Source: Cyclobacterium qasimii M12-11B
GTDB taxonomy: Bacteria; Bacteroidota; Bacteroidia; Cytophagales; Cyclobacteriaceae
Direction: 5' to 3'
Length of the DNA: 64,000 nucleotides
Assembly (NCBI RefSeq): GCF_000427295.1
Contig: NZ_ATNM01000197.1
Span: forward strand, 124,001-188,000
Shown here: piece after piece, positions 56,479-64,000 of the stretch
Layout of the letters: each line of letters begins with the position of its first letter
How positions within the stretch are numbered: the stretch's first letter is position 1
Program-made: the position numbers and the translations under genes
Notes under the pieces: generated by a model
The model's input: only the letters and a program-made list of their open reading frames with translations
The model's database searches: none
What the model was told of the DNA's origin: nothing

Positions 56479-56815
56479 ACTATAAAGGGTCAAGAGCAAT
56501 ATCACCCTGTCTTACTACAGCTCCTTTTCAAATAATAGGTGCTTTTGAATGGTTTTTTATCATTCAGTTTTTATAGGAACAACTGAAAATAACTTTTGAG
56601 GGGGCAGCAGTCAGTTCCTAATGGCTTGATAGGCGAGCTTTAGATAGCGCTAACTCAGCAAGGAAATTACAATTTGGGTCCATTTGGATAAACTCAAAAA
56701 TTGGACAAAGCAATATTTCCAATATTAAGGCACATCAATTGCGGGAATAATTTACCACAAATACTTTATGTGGTTAAAAAACATACAAGACTCATTAAAA
56801 AATAAACCCCAGGAT
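56479..56815. other. Gap before the YhdH-type oxidoreductase
   Basis: No gene. A short hairpin TGAATG-N9-CATTCA near 56552-56572 followed by GTTTTT could weakly terminate the channel gene. The frame of the next gene extends upstream to 56768 but its family start is 56816. Confidence 0.4.
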
Positions 56816-57811
56816 ATGGAAGTAAATCAATTTAAATCCTTTGTTGTTGAGGAACAAAACGGAGCATTCATAGGAGAGATAAAAACCAAAAACATAACAG
56901 ATTTACCTGCCGGTGATTTGCTAATCAAAGTTTCCTACTCTTCCCTTAATTACAAGGATGCCCTTTCTGCTTCAGGAAATAAAGGGGTAACAAGAAATTT
57001 CCCCCACACACCAGGCATTGATGCTGTAGGTGTAATTGCTAAGTCTGAAAATGATGGCTTTAGTATTGGTGACAAAGTAATCGTAACCAGCTATGATTTG
57101 GGAATGAATACGGCCGGTGGTTTTGGTGAATACATCCGGGTACCTGCAGAATGGACTGTAAAGCTACCCGAAAACCTGAGCATGAAAGAGGCAATGATTT
57201 ATGGGACTGCAGGCTTAACCGCAGGAATGTCAGTATTGCGACTCAGCGAATTGGTGAAGCCTGAAGACGGTAAAATCATTGTTTCCGGTGCATCTGGTGG
57301 TGTTGGCGCATTGAGTGTGGCGATCCTTTCCAAACTGGGTTACACTGTCATTGCCATCACTGGCAAAGCGCATGAAAAGGATTACCTCATGAACTTGGGA
57401 GCAAATGAAATAATACTACGGTCTGATTTCGAAAATTTAGACAAGCGCCCTATGCTAAAACCTATTTGTGCCGGGGGAATAGATACCGTAGGTGGGGTGA
57501 TTCTTGAAAATATCATCAAATCCACGACTTCTATGGGAGCCATCACCTGCTGTGGTAATGTAGCCTCACCAAATCTTGATCTGACGGTTTTCCCATTTAT
57601 CTTAAGGGGCATTGCACTTATAGGCATTGATTCTCAGAACTACCCCATGAGTTACAGAAGACAGGTCTGGAACAAATTGGCCAAAGATTGGAAACCTGAT
57701 CAATTGTCAGCCACCTGTGATGAAATAACACTTGATGCCTTACCTGAAAAAATAGCCTTAATGCTGCAAGGGAAATTAAAAGGACGAACTGTCGTGAAAT
57801 TAGCTGATTAA
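56816..57811 (+). CDS. acuI: YhdH/YhfP family quinone oxidoreductase (acryloyl-CoA reductase-like)
   Basis: A 331-residue zinc-independent MDR protein. It starts at MEVNQFKSFVVEE, as in the family. Features are SYSSLNYKDALSASG, FPHTPGIDAVG, the cofactor motif VSGASGGVGALSVAIL and SYRRQVWNKLAKDWKP near the end. AcuI reduces acryloyl-CoA with NADPH, a detoxification step in DMSP and propionate pathways; other members reduce quinones or enals. Single gene with a clear terminator. Confidence 0.9.
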   Translation: MEVNQFKSFVVEEQNGAFIGEIKTKNITDLPAGDLLIKVSYSSLNYKDALSASGNKGVTRNFPHTPGIDAVGVIAKSENDGFSIGDKVIVTSYDLGMNTAGGFGEYIRVPAEWTVKLPENLSMKEAMIYGTAGLTAGMSVLRLSELVKPEDGKIIVSGASGGVGALSVAILSKLGYTVIAITGKAHEKDYLMNLGANEIILRSDFENLDKRPMLKPICAGGIDTVGGVILENIIKSTTSMGAITCCGNVASPNLDLTVFPFILRGIALIGIDSQNYPMSYRRQVWNKLAKDWKPDQLSATCDEITLDALPEKIALMLQGKLKGRTVVKLAD

Positions 57812-57842
57812 GCAAGGCTATATTTACTCCTAAAATTAGTCT

Positions 57843-57892
57843 CGGGAATTTGGTTGAAAACAAAGAAAACCTTTGCCAAATTCCCGTTTTTT
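57843..57892 (+). terminator. Terminator after the YhdH-type gene
   Basis: CGGGAATTTGG (57843-57853) pairs with CCAAATTCCCG (57876-57886), followed by TTTTTT. Convergent minus-strand genes end at 57914. Confidence 0.85.
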
Positions 57893-57913
57893 GCAAAGAG
57901 TGCTATTCGTATT

Positions 57914-58809
57914 TTACCTTGTAGGCATCATTACTCCATCGGCACTTTTATTCAATTTCATTTTGACCAAAACTTCATGCAATGTTTCAGCGGCAAGTCC
58001 ATGCAATACTAACCTGTAAGCCGCACTATAAGTAGTCACCGGCACCATTGGATGCTTATTGTTAACCAGGCCAAGGTGTCCAGGAGTACCAAGAATTTGA
58101 GAAGTATAAATGGCGATTGTTTCATCTAGCTGCAGGGAATTTGAAGCCCGAATAAAATCATTGGAGGTAAGAAACAATTGGTAAAAAGGTGTAAATAGCT
58201 CAATGGCAGATCTCAAGTCCAGAAAATTGGTCCATCGATCTGGGAAAGCAATGTGATCAAATTGATCTTCCGTAATCATGCTCAAATCCAATTTTTCAGG
58301 TGGCCCAATGGAAATGTTTTTTCCCTCAACTGACTGTTTAAACGAATGACAAAATTGTACAAGTTTAGATCATGCTTCAAAAATAGGTCATCTTTTACGT
58401 CCTCAAAATTTCTTGGTTTGAGCGGGCTCCCAACTATTTCCACCTTTGGAATATTGCATGCAATAAATTGCAAGATCTCCGTCCCAATATGAAAATGTCT
58501 AAAAATAAGTAAATTGGCATCTGGACTTACAAAGCGCTTAAGTCCCCAGGCCAAAATCTTATGCAGGATTTGTGAGGAATTGATCAGTTTAGGGAAGAAA
58601 AACTTGAAAATGTGAATGAAGAACATGGTTATCTTAGATCCTACTTCTATAAAAGGAAGCAAATACCTAACGGATCTGGAGGAGTTGTCCCTCATTAAAA
58701 CCAACTTGGTAGTTTGGTTAATCGGGATACTATCGTCCAGAAATAAGGCCAACCAGGGATTGGGATCCCTATCATCATGCTTCGATAAATCTAATACATT
58801 GTCTTTCAT
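57914..58809 (-). CDS. Unrecognised protein of the KASIII operon, split by a frameshift
   Basis: Two frames meet here: 58282-58809 (175 residues, ends KTFPLGHLKNWI) and 57914-58291 (125 residues). Adding one T to the T6 run at 58317-58322 on the plus strand fuses them into about 298 residues, reading LREKNISIGPPEKLDLSMIT at the join. The protein starts MKDNVLDLSKHDDRDPNPWL, is not clearly membrane-bound, and contains FRHFHIGTE, FLKHDLNLYNF and EDQFDHIAF, whose His/Asp/Glu content suggests a metal site. I do not recognise the family with confidence. It is the last gene of the hydroxylase/KASIII operon, nine bases after its neighbour. Confidence 0.7.
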
Positions 58810-58817
58810 ACTGCTCG

Positions 58818-60668
58818 TTAATAATTCCCCAATTCTTCCAATTGCATTTTGTATAATTTTGCCGTTGTTTTCGCTGTTTTAACAATGGCTTTCGCAATAT
58901 CCTTGTTCATTTTGGGATGGTTCAAGGCCTCCTCTAAGTTATGAAAATGATTTTCATCCGCAGTACCATGGTAAGTAAAGAATGAAACTTGACTGTTTTT
59001 CAACTTCAACTGATCTTGCATCATTTCTCCCCAAAAACCTGCCAGCCTTTTCCCTATTCCCTCAATAATAAACATTGCCCCCAGCAAATCAATGGGGTTG
59101 GCTTTGCTTGCCTGCTGAAACATAAAAGAGGTCAAAGCAACTGTCCCAATGTTCTTTTCACCTGACCTTATGGTCTCAAGTTTCTCCCCAAGAGCTTCAA
59201 AATTCCTTTCTAGCATTTGATAATCTTTGTGCTCTGTTGCCGTATGCTTAATAAATGCGGAGCGCAAATCAAAAAGGTCAATGTCAATATTAGAAGCAGC
59301 TCTGGAAATCCACTGGGAACCATCTATCACTTGCTGCCTAAGGTCTATTAACAACAGCTTATAATCAGCCACACTCAACTTCCCATCATGAATTTTGGCG
59401 ACAATAGGTACTTTGAGCAAAGCCGTTTCAAAATCAATCCAGACCTGGGCGAGGTTTCGGATCAACCATTCAGAAGTTTCACTTTTATCAATAATCAATT
59501 CAGGTGGTTCTATTTCCCTCAATGGATAAGCCCTGGTCTTCAATTTAGTATTCCCTATCACTGTTAAACGCATATAAGAAGTGATAAAGCGACCACTTTC
59601 AGGCACCATACAGAGGATAGTATCCCCAGTATTTAATTTTCCGGAATACATCAATTCTTCCAACATAATGAAAATTGAAGCTGCCCCAGTATTTCCTTTG
59701 GAGGTAAGATTGCTAAACCATTTCTCTTCGGCTATGGCTCCTCCACCCTTTTCCATCAGTTCTTTGATGCTGTCCTTGAAAACCTCAGAGGAATAATGAC
59801 AGCACAACCAATCTATTTGAGAAGCATTAATCTTCCCCTGATCGATTAACTCAAAGTAATGCGCTACCCCTGTTTTGATCACCTTTTCCAGGAGTCTTGT
59901 GTCCTGCTTCAAATTTATTGCTCCCGCTTTAGAAGCTTCCTCATAGCTTGAATAATCCAACCAGGTTTTTTCTTCTTCATTTTTATTGTCCGTTTTCCCT
60001 GTAAACATGCAAACGGGGAATTCATTGGCATAGGATTTAAGGTCAATCCAATCAATTCTCAAAGAAATCCCCTCATGATTTCCCTTGTTTTGAAGCACGA
60101 AAGCACCGGCCCCATCAGAAAGCATCCAACGCAAAAACTCGGCATCAAAAGGCAAAGTTTCTACTCCCTGTGCCTCAAACCTTGAAGCTTTAAACATTCT
60201 GCTGGAAAGCTCACTTCCTACACAGATTGCATTCTGTTTTTCTTCACTTTTTATTTGACTAAAAGCACTTTTTAATGCCATAATCCCACTAGCACAAACA
60301 CTTTGAAAACTCGCCACTTCACAACGATTGAAATCCAAACCGGCATGCACCATACTGGCAAATCCAGGAATTGGCAAATCTCCCTGTGTCGTTCCAGTAC
60401 ACAACAGCGCTACCTCAGCAGACCGTAAATTGCTTTTTTTGAGTGCATTCTTCACCGCATTTACAGCCAACAATGCATTGGAATGCGTCGTTTCCTGGGA
60501 TTTGTCTAGGGCATAATACCTCGTCTTGATACCGTTTTGTTTTAAGATGCGTTCCTTTATTCGGCTGTCTTTCCCGCCGATACGGCCCAGAAAATCTTCC
60601 ATTTCATCGTTTGAAACAGGTTTATTGGGCAAAAACGTACCTGCTGCGGTTATATATACTTCATTCAT
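58818..60668 (-). CDS. Fusion of a KASIII-like ketosynthase and a heme-oxygenase-like (iron-containing redox) domain
   Basis: A 616-residue protein. Residues 1-385 are a FabH-type thiolase fold with the triad Cys125 (FQSVCASGIMALKS), His291 (WLCCHYSSE) and Asn326 (SKGNTGAASIF), so condensation of an acyl starter with malonyl-ACP or acyl transfer is expected. Residues about 400-616 are helical and match the iron-containing redox enzyme / heme oxygenase-like family: IKHTATEHKDYQMLERNF, FIIEGIGKRLAGFWGEMM and TYHGTADENHFHNLEEAL supply His and acidic residues for a di-iron centre. Start 60668, three bases after the hydroxylase stop. No acyl carrier protein is nearby. Confidence 0.85.
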   Translation of the reverse strand: MNEVYITAAGTFLPNKPVSNDEMEDFLGRIGGKDSRIKERILKQNGIKTRYYALDKSQETTHSNALLAVNAVKNALKKSNLRSAEVALLCTGTTQGDLPIPGFASMVHAGLDFNRCEVASFQSVCASGIMALKSAFSQIKSEEKQNAICVGSELSSRMFKASRFEAQGVETLPFDAEFLRWMLSDGAGAFVLQNKGNHEGISLRIDWIDLKSYANEFPVCMFTGKTDNKNEEEKTWLDYSSYEEASKAGAINLKQDTRLLEKVIKTGVAHYFELIDQGKINASQIDWLCCHYSSEVFKDSIKELMEKGGGAIAEEKWFSNLTSKGNTGAASIFIMLEELMYSGKLNTGDTILCMVPESGRFITSYMRLTVIGNTKLKTRAYPLREIEPPELIIDKSETSEWLIRNLAQVWIDFETALLKVPIVAKIHDGKLSVADYKLLLIDLRQQVIDGSQWISRAASNIDIDLFDLRSAFIKHTATEHKDYQMLERNFEALGEKLETIRSGEKNIGTVALTSFMFQQASKANPIDLLGAMFIIEGIGKRLAGFWGEMMQDQLKLKNSQVSFFTYHGTADENHFHNLEEALNHPKMNKDIAKAIVKTAKTTAKLYKMQLEELGNY

Positions 60669-60671
60669 TTG

Positions 60672-61391
60672 TCATCTGTTTTGTCTGGAAAACAATTTAT
60701 CCAGAAAGTTAAGGGCAAAGCCGTAGTTCTTCCTACCTCTGCTATGATGCTCATTATGGTAGGTGCCAAAATGCTTCCACCCATTTCCTTTGCCATTTCC
60801 AAACCTATAATTACAATGGCCTGCAAAATTCAATAAAATACTTACCAGAGGGAAAATGAAAACAGCAAGTATTGAAAACGGAATAAACGGCAATATGGTT
60901 AAAGGTACCGTACTTAATAATAAGGCCTCCACCCAATGAAAGCTATACACGGAATATACTGTTGGGACATGAGATTTATGGTGAATGTAATGCACCTGTT
61001 TCATCATGAATTTTTGATGCATCAATCGGTGCACCAAGTAAAAGTGAACCTCATTCCATAACGTAAGAGCGATAATCCCAACAAGAACCGTAAGCCAGGT
61101 ATTGGGTAATAAATCTATTATACCTAAACGCACAAAATAAATAACGGGTATAATCGAGAACCCAAAGACCACTATAGACTTCAAAGAATGCTTGATTTCA
61201 AAAACGACCTGCCGGCGAGAAACTTCCTCGGGCCGAATTTTGTGAAGCAGTTTACGAGATTCCAAAAATCTACAAATGGCTAAAAACAGGGGCGCTATAC
61301 CAAAATATAGCAACAGGAAGTAGCCAAAGGAAAGCTCAAACAATATAAGGTAGGAATAGTCATACAGTACATGTTTTATAAAAGGCTCCAT
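60672..61391 (-). CDS. Membrane di-iron fatty acid hydroxylase / sterol desaturase family protein
   Basis: A 239-residue integral membrane protein with about four helices and the three histidine boxes of the family: HFYLVHRLMH (116-125), HYIHHKSH (134-141) and HFGTYHNEHH (207-216), which hold the di-iron site. These enzymes hydroxylate or desaturate lipid chains or carotenoids. It is the first gene of the operon and is followed after three bases by the ketosynthase fusion, so it probably modifies a product of that enzyme. Confidence 0.92.
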   Translation of the reverse strand: MEPFIKHVLYDYSYLILFELSFGYFLLLYFGIAPLFLAICRFLESRKLLHKIRPEEVSRRQVVFEIKHSLKSIVVFGFSIIPVIYFVRLGIIDLLPNTWLTVLVGIIALTLWNEVHFYLVHRLMHQKFMMKQVHYIHHKSHVPTVYSVYSFHWVEALLLSTVPLTILPFIPFSILAVFIFPLVSILLNFAGHCNYRFGNGKGNGWKHFGTYHNEHHSRGRKNYGFALNFLDKLFSRQNR

Positions 61392-61656
61392 TAGGTGCTT
61401 AGTTTTTACCGATTAGGGGATTTGGAACCTTAAAGATAGGCATTTCTTCTATTTGTCTTTTAGCAATACGTCGAGGCTTGTGCTAAGGTTTGGGCCGGAA
61501 AATCGGTAAATGACTGTAACCCTCGGAGTGTTAAATTTTTAATCGGATGAAATGAATGCTTACTCTATTGTCTCCTTTTTTAAATGTTTTACAGAGAAAA
61601 TCTAAATAAAATATTTATTAGCGAAGGATTAGTAAAGAAACTGCGTCTATAGAGAC

Positions 61657-62403
61657 ATGAGAAAAGCATTGTATTTAATTCTAACGATAGGTTTATTTTC
61701 CTGTGAGAATGAAAAACTGCCTGTTACTCCTGGAAGTGTATCTATTTCGAATGTCGTACTTGAGAACTACGTGAATGAATATACCCAAGAAGTTTCTGTT
61801 CAGGTAAATGAGGACAATATTACTATCAATAGCACCGGATTGCCTGATCATAAAACACCTTATTGGGGTGAAGGACACGAAATGTTTGAAGCTTTCCCGG
61901 GAAGCAATCATGCCAACATGAATACGAGCATGATTTCATTTAATTATTCTATGACCATCCCCACAAATCCAAATGAAAGTTCTTATAAAGAAGAAACGGA
62001 ATTGGGGCCGGTAGGAATGGCATTAAATGGTGTTCCAATTTACAATGATTATGAAGGTGGTGGGGTTTTACAAGAGAATGCCTGGGGAACTTTTGATGCT
62101 TCAGGCGGTCATCCTGGACCACGGGAGGACTATCATTATCATAGCGAAGGCACTTATCTTACCGTTAATGATGCTGAATTAATTGGCTTTTTAAGGGATG
62201 GATTTCCTGTCTACGGGCGCAAAGACATGGACAATTCTTATCCAGACAACCTGGATGAAAATGGTGGACACACTGGCCCAACTGCTGATTTTTCTGATGG
62301 TATTTATCACTACCATGTCAGCAATGAGGTTTATTCTACCTCAGGTTTATATGTTATTAAATCTGGGGCCTATCATGGAACCAAAGGAACATTCACTCAA
62401 TGA
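61657..62403 (+). CDS. YHYH-domain lipoprotein
   Basis: A 248-residue lipoprotein (signal IGLFSC, Cys16). It carries the YHYH domain with two copies of the naming motif: EDYHYHSEG (about 168) and GIYHYHVSN (about 211), plus GPVGMALNGVPIYNDYEGGG and FLRDGFPVYGRKDMD. The domain is thought to bind metal through these histidines, though its activity is not established. A MORN-type lipoprotein follows after six bases. Confidence 0.9.
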   Translation: MRKALYLILTIGLFSCENEKLPVTPGSVSISNVVLENYVNEYTQEVSVQVNEDNITINSTGLPDHKTPYWGEGHEMFEAFPGSNHANMNTSMISFNYSMTIPTNPNESSYKEETELGPVGMALNGVPIYNDYEGGGVLQENAWGTFDASGGHPGPREDYHYHSEGTYLTVNDAELIGFLRDGFPVYGRKDMDNSYPDNLDENGGHTGPTADFSDGIYHYHVSNEVYSTSGLYVIKSGAYHGTKGTFTQ

Positions 62404-62409
62404 TATTTG

Positions 62410-63045
62410 ATGGCATTCGGTTTAGGTAAAATATTGAAAATGTTTTTGGTTCTCCTGATTGGTATAGGCTTGTCTTCATGTGAGTATTTCTCCAAGGAGA
62501 ACGAAGAAAAGTTTGAGCTTGATTATTCAGTGGATACTTCAGGGATCCCCAATGACACCATAAATTTTAATGATGCAAACATATCATTGGTAAATGGCTA
62601 CTATTATTTGGGGTATGAAAAATATTCAGGGATCATTTACAAAAAGCAAGTTGGATTCAATATAAGCACCTATAGTTCAATTTTAGATGGTGTGCTTCAT
62701 GGTTTATATACCAGCTATTACGATAATGGAAAGCCCTTTGAAGTCCGGAATTATAGAAATAACCTTTCAGTGGGCAAGCAAATTGGATACTGGGAAGATT
62801 CCGGAGAGCTAAAGTTCGAATACAATTATTACGAGGACAAAAAGGAAGGTGTGCAAAGAAGTTGGTATGCAAACGGAGCCCCTTCATATGTCTACAATTA
62901 TAAAGATGACAAACAGGATGGATTACAACAAGCATGGAGGCTTAATGGCAGCTTGTATCGAAATTTTCAAGTTAAAAATGGTACAAGATTCGGTTTGCAA
63001 AAAACAACTACCTGTTATGCCTTAGAGGATGAAAAAATAATTTGA
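62410..63045 (+). CDS. Lipoprotein with MORN-variant repeats (YwqK-like)
   Basis: A 211-residue protein (ATG at 62410; an in-frame TTG at 62407 is less likely). Lipoprotein signal with GIGLSSC. The second half has at least four MORN-variant repeats, including LHGLYTSYYDNGKPFEVRNY, GYWEDSGELKFEYNYYEDKK and GLQQAWRLNGSLYRNFQVKN. Such repeats form extended beta-hairpin sheets and are often annotated as YwqK antitoxin family, but no toxin gene is adjacent. It is probably co-expressed with the YHYH protein. Confidence 0.85.
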   Translation: MAFGLGKILKMFLVLLIGIGLSSCEYFSKENEEKFELDYSVDTSGIPNDTINFNDANISLVNGYYYLGYEKYSGIIYKKQVGFNISTYSSILDGVLHGLYTSYYDNGKPFEVRNYRNNLSVGKQIGYWEDSGELKFEYNYYEDKKEGVQRSWYANGAPSYVYNYKDDKQDGLQQAWRLNGSLYRNFQVKNGTRFGLQKTTTCYALEDEKII

Positions 63046-63076
63046 TTTACTATTTTAATATAAAATAAAGCCCGTC

Positions 63077-63286
63077 ATGAGACCTTTAAATCAGAATATC
63101 CAAAACCAAAATTACAAGAAAGACTACTACGAAGAATTTCTTAATCGCTTAAAGAAGATTAACAATGACCTGGATGAAGTAAAAGAAACCCTGCCGAAAA
63201 AAATAAATTTTTCAACAAGGCTCAGAATTCCAATGCTGGAAAATAAACTTACATTATTCGAAAATGGTAGTACCGTTTGGTTGTAA
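63077..63286 (+). CDS. Small hypothetical protein, possibly the front part of a truncated gene
   Basis: A 69-codon frame (MRPLNQNIQNQNYKKDYYEE at its start), 31 bases after the MORN gene. The first 55 residues are Lys/Asn-rich and helical; the last 11 are antisense to the end of the HmuY-like pseudogene. This suggests that the original gene was cut at a junction around 63240. No family is recognised, and it may not be a real protein. Confidence 0.35.
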   Translation: MRPLNQNIQNQNYKKDYYEEFLNRLKKINNDLDEVKETLPKKINFSTRLRIPMLENKLTLFENGSTVWL

Positions 63287-63703
63287 TACAAATTGAAAGG
63301 TATAGGTAGCGCCTACATCAGTCAAAGGATCCAACGCTTCATCAGAAGGGCTTCCTTTGTAGTAACTTAGGATTTCTACCTTGGCATAATTACCAGAAGC
63401 AGTTTGTAGCAAAATCACTTTTCCTGGAATAGGTTTAATGGCGTGGGTAGTGGAATTATAACTGTACCAGCCATTACCACTTCCAGTGGGGATTGCCAAT
63501 TCTGTTTCTGTATCCATAGAGAAGGTAGCTGTCTCAGGTACTTCCTTAATTTCCTGGAAAACACCATCGACCAAAGCTGCCCGAACATTTTTATCCTTGT
63601 TGGTACGTATAGTCGTTCATTTAAAGGCCTCATCCCAGTCTTAACTTTCTGTCAAAAGCTTGTATTCAGAAAAGCTGTAGCATTGGAAAGGGTTCTCTTC
63701 CAA
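63254..63703 (-). pseudogene. Decayed HmuY-family gene
   Basis: In one minus-strand frame the residues ALVDGVFQEIKEVPETATFS, NGWYSYNSTTHAIKPIPGKV, ILLQTASGNYAKVEILSYYKG and TYTFQFVLQPNGTTIFE match the C-terminal half of HmuY-type heme-binding lipoproteins. Going upstream, the same frame reads DWDEAFK, then a TGA (63619-63617), then TTIRTN, and a TAA (63643-63641) just before DWD. The family usually has DWDIAF-GTTI here, so two in-frame stops break the gene. Homology fades upstream of about 63703, with no start or signal peptide found. Confidence 0.7.
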
Positions 63704-63736
63704 TACCTGCCCGGAAATACAATGCCTTCAAAATAA

Positions 63737-64000
63737 ATTAAGTTGTAATTTCTGAACCCTGAGCTCACACCCTTGGCTGTAATATTTAATCCCAATGGAA
63801 CTAGTGAATTAGGGAAAAAGACTATTATTCAACTATGACTCCCCTATAAAATGGTATTTGGAAATTGGCCTCCATTCAGCCAACTGTTTTAATTAAACCC
63901 TAAAGGCTAAGCCATAGAAAATCTTTTAGCAAAGAAATCCCTTTCCATCCTCAGCAAAGCTCGCCTAAAACCTCTCCCCTTCCCCCTCATCAACTACCAC
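63737..64000. other. End of window without a recognisable gene
   Basis: No open frame of convincing length on either strand. Probably decayed sequence continuing from the HmuY-like remnant, or a gap. Confidence 0.5.

Noticed and set aside
62410-63045. MORN protein as part of a toxin-antitoxin system
   Set aside because: No toxin-like gene is next to it, and its lipoprotein signal places it outside the cytoplasm.
63443-63736. Plus-strand open frame of 97 codons
   Set aside because: It is antisense to the HmuY-like remnant, whose residues match a known family in the other direction.

Overview
The window looks like a chromosomal segment of a Bacteroidota, most likely the order Cytophagales and close to Cyclobacteriaceae. 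The evidence is an alternative complex III / caa3-type oxidase cluster in Bacteroidota gene order, TonB receptors with an N-terminal carboxypeptidase-like domain, Bacteroidota promoters of the form TTTG-N19-TAnnTTTG with little Shine-Dalgarno, and SurA/parvulin and TamB genes of this phylum. I do not commit to a genus. I see no insertion sequence, phage, CRISPR array or plasmid origin.

Layout. 1-14662 (minus): one respiratory operon, actABCDEF followed by ctaC, ctaD, ctaA, ctaB, two subunit III genes and the start of a subunit IV-like gene cut by the window edge; a consensus promoter lies upstream. 15030-15100: tRNA-Cys(GCA) with its own promoter and terminator. 15600-18373 (minus): a TonB receptor and a thioredoxin-like lipoprotein, with a palindrome inside the promoter. 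19017-23751 (minus): rpsA with a structured leader, then the overlapping genes tsaD-smpB-(NlpC/P60 pseudoenzyme)-HNH. 23825-28360 (plus): tamB-like gene. 28401-31788: photolyase, a YdcF/DUF218 protein and a Tat-signal PLP enzyme of the SelA-like family. 32187-35038: a PP2C phosphatase / STAS / anti-sigma kinase partner-switching trio. 35128-39420: three outer-membrane-protein chaperone genes. 39645-45107 (minus): a transglutaminase-like protein, a TonB receptor and a beta-helix lipoprotein. 45542-52046 (minus): uvrA, AsmA-like, lytic transglycosylase and LOG family genes. 52224-57811 (plus): GntP permease, DenD-like dehydrogenase, SDR, ion channel, YhdH-type oxidoreductase. 57914-61391 (minus): a lipid-type operon of a di-iron hydroxylase, a KASIII/heme-oxygenase-like fusion and an unrecognised protein. 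61657-63045 (plus): YHYH and MORN-variant lipoproteins. 63254 onward: a decayed HmuY-family gene.

How the parts connect. The first 14.7 kb encode electron flow from menaquinol through ACIII to cytochrome oxidase, together with heme A synthesis. Several later clusters serve the envelope: TamB, SurA-type chaperones, lytic transglycosylase, AsmA-like protein and TonB receptors.

Five genes carry single-base losses in A or T runs (photolyase, parvulin/lipoprotein junction, surA, AsmA-like, and the 57.9-58.8 kb gene). In each case one added base restores a family-typical or continuous protein. This pattern suggests consensus homopolymer errors in the sequence, so I give both the observed and the restored reading. 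The most interesting candidates are the KASIII-diiron fusion operon, a possible pseudoknot in the rpsA leader, the operator-in-promoter of the TonB receptor, and a catalytically dead NlpC/P60 protein embedded in the tsaD-smpB operon.
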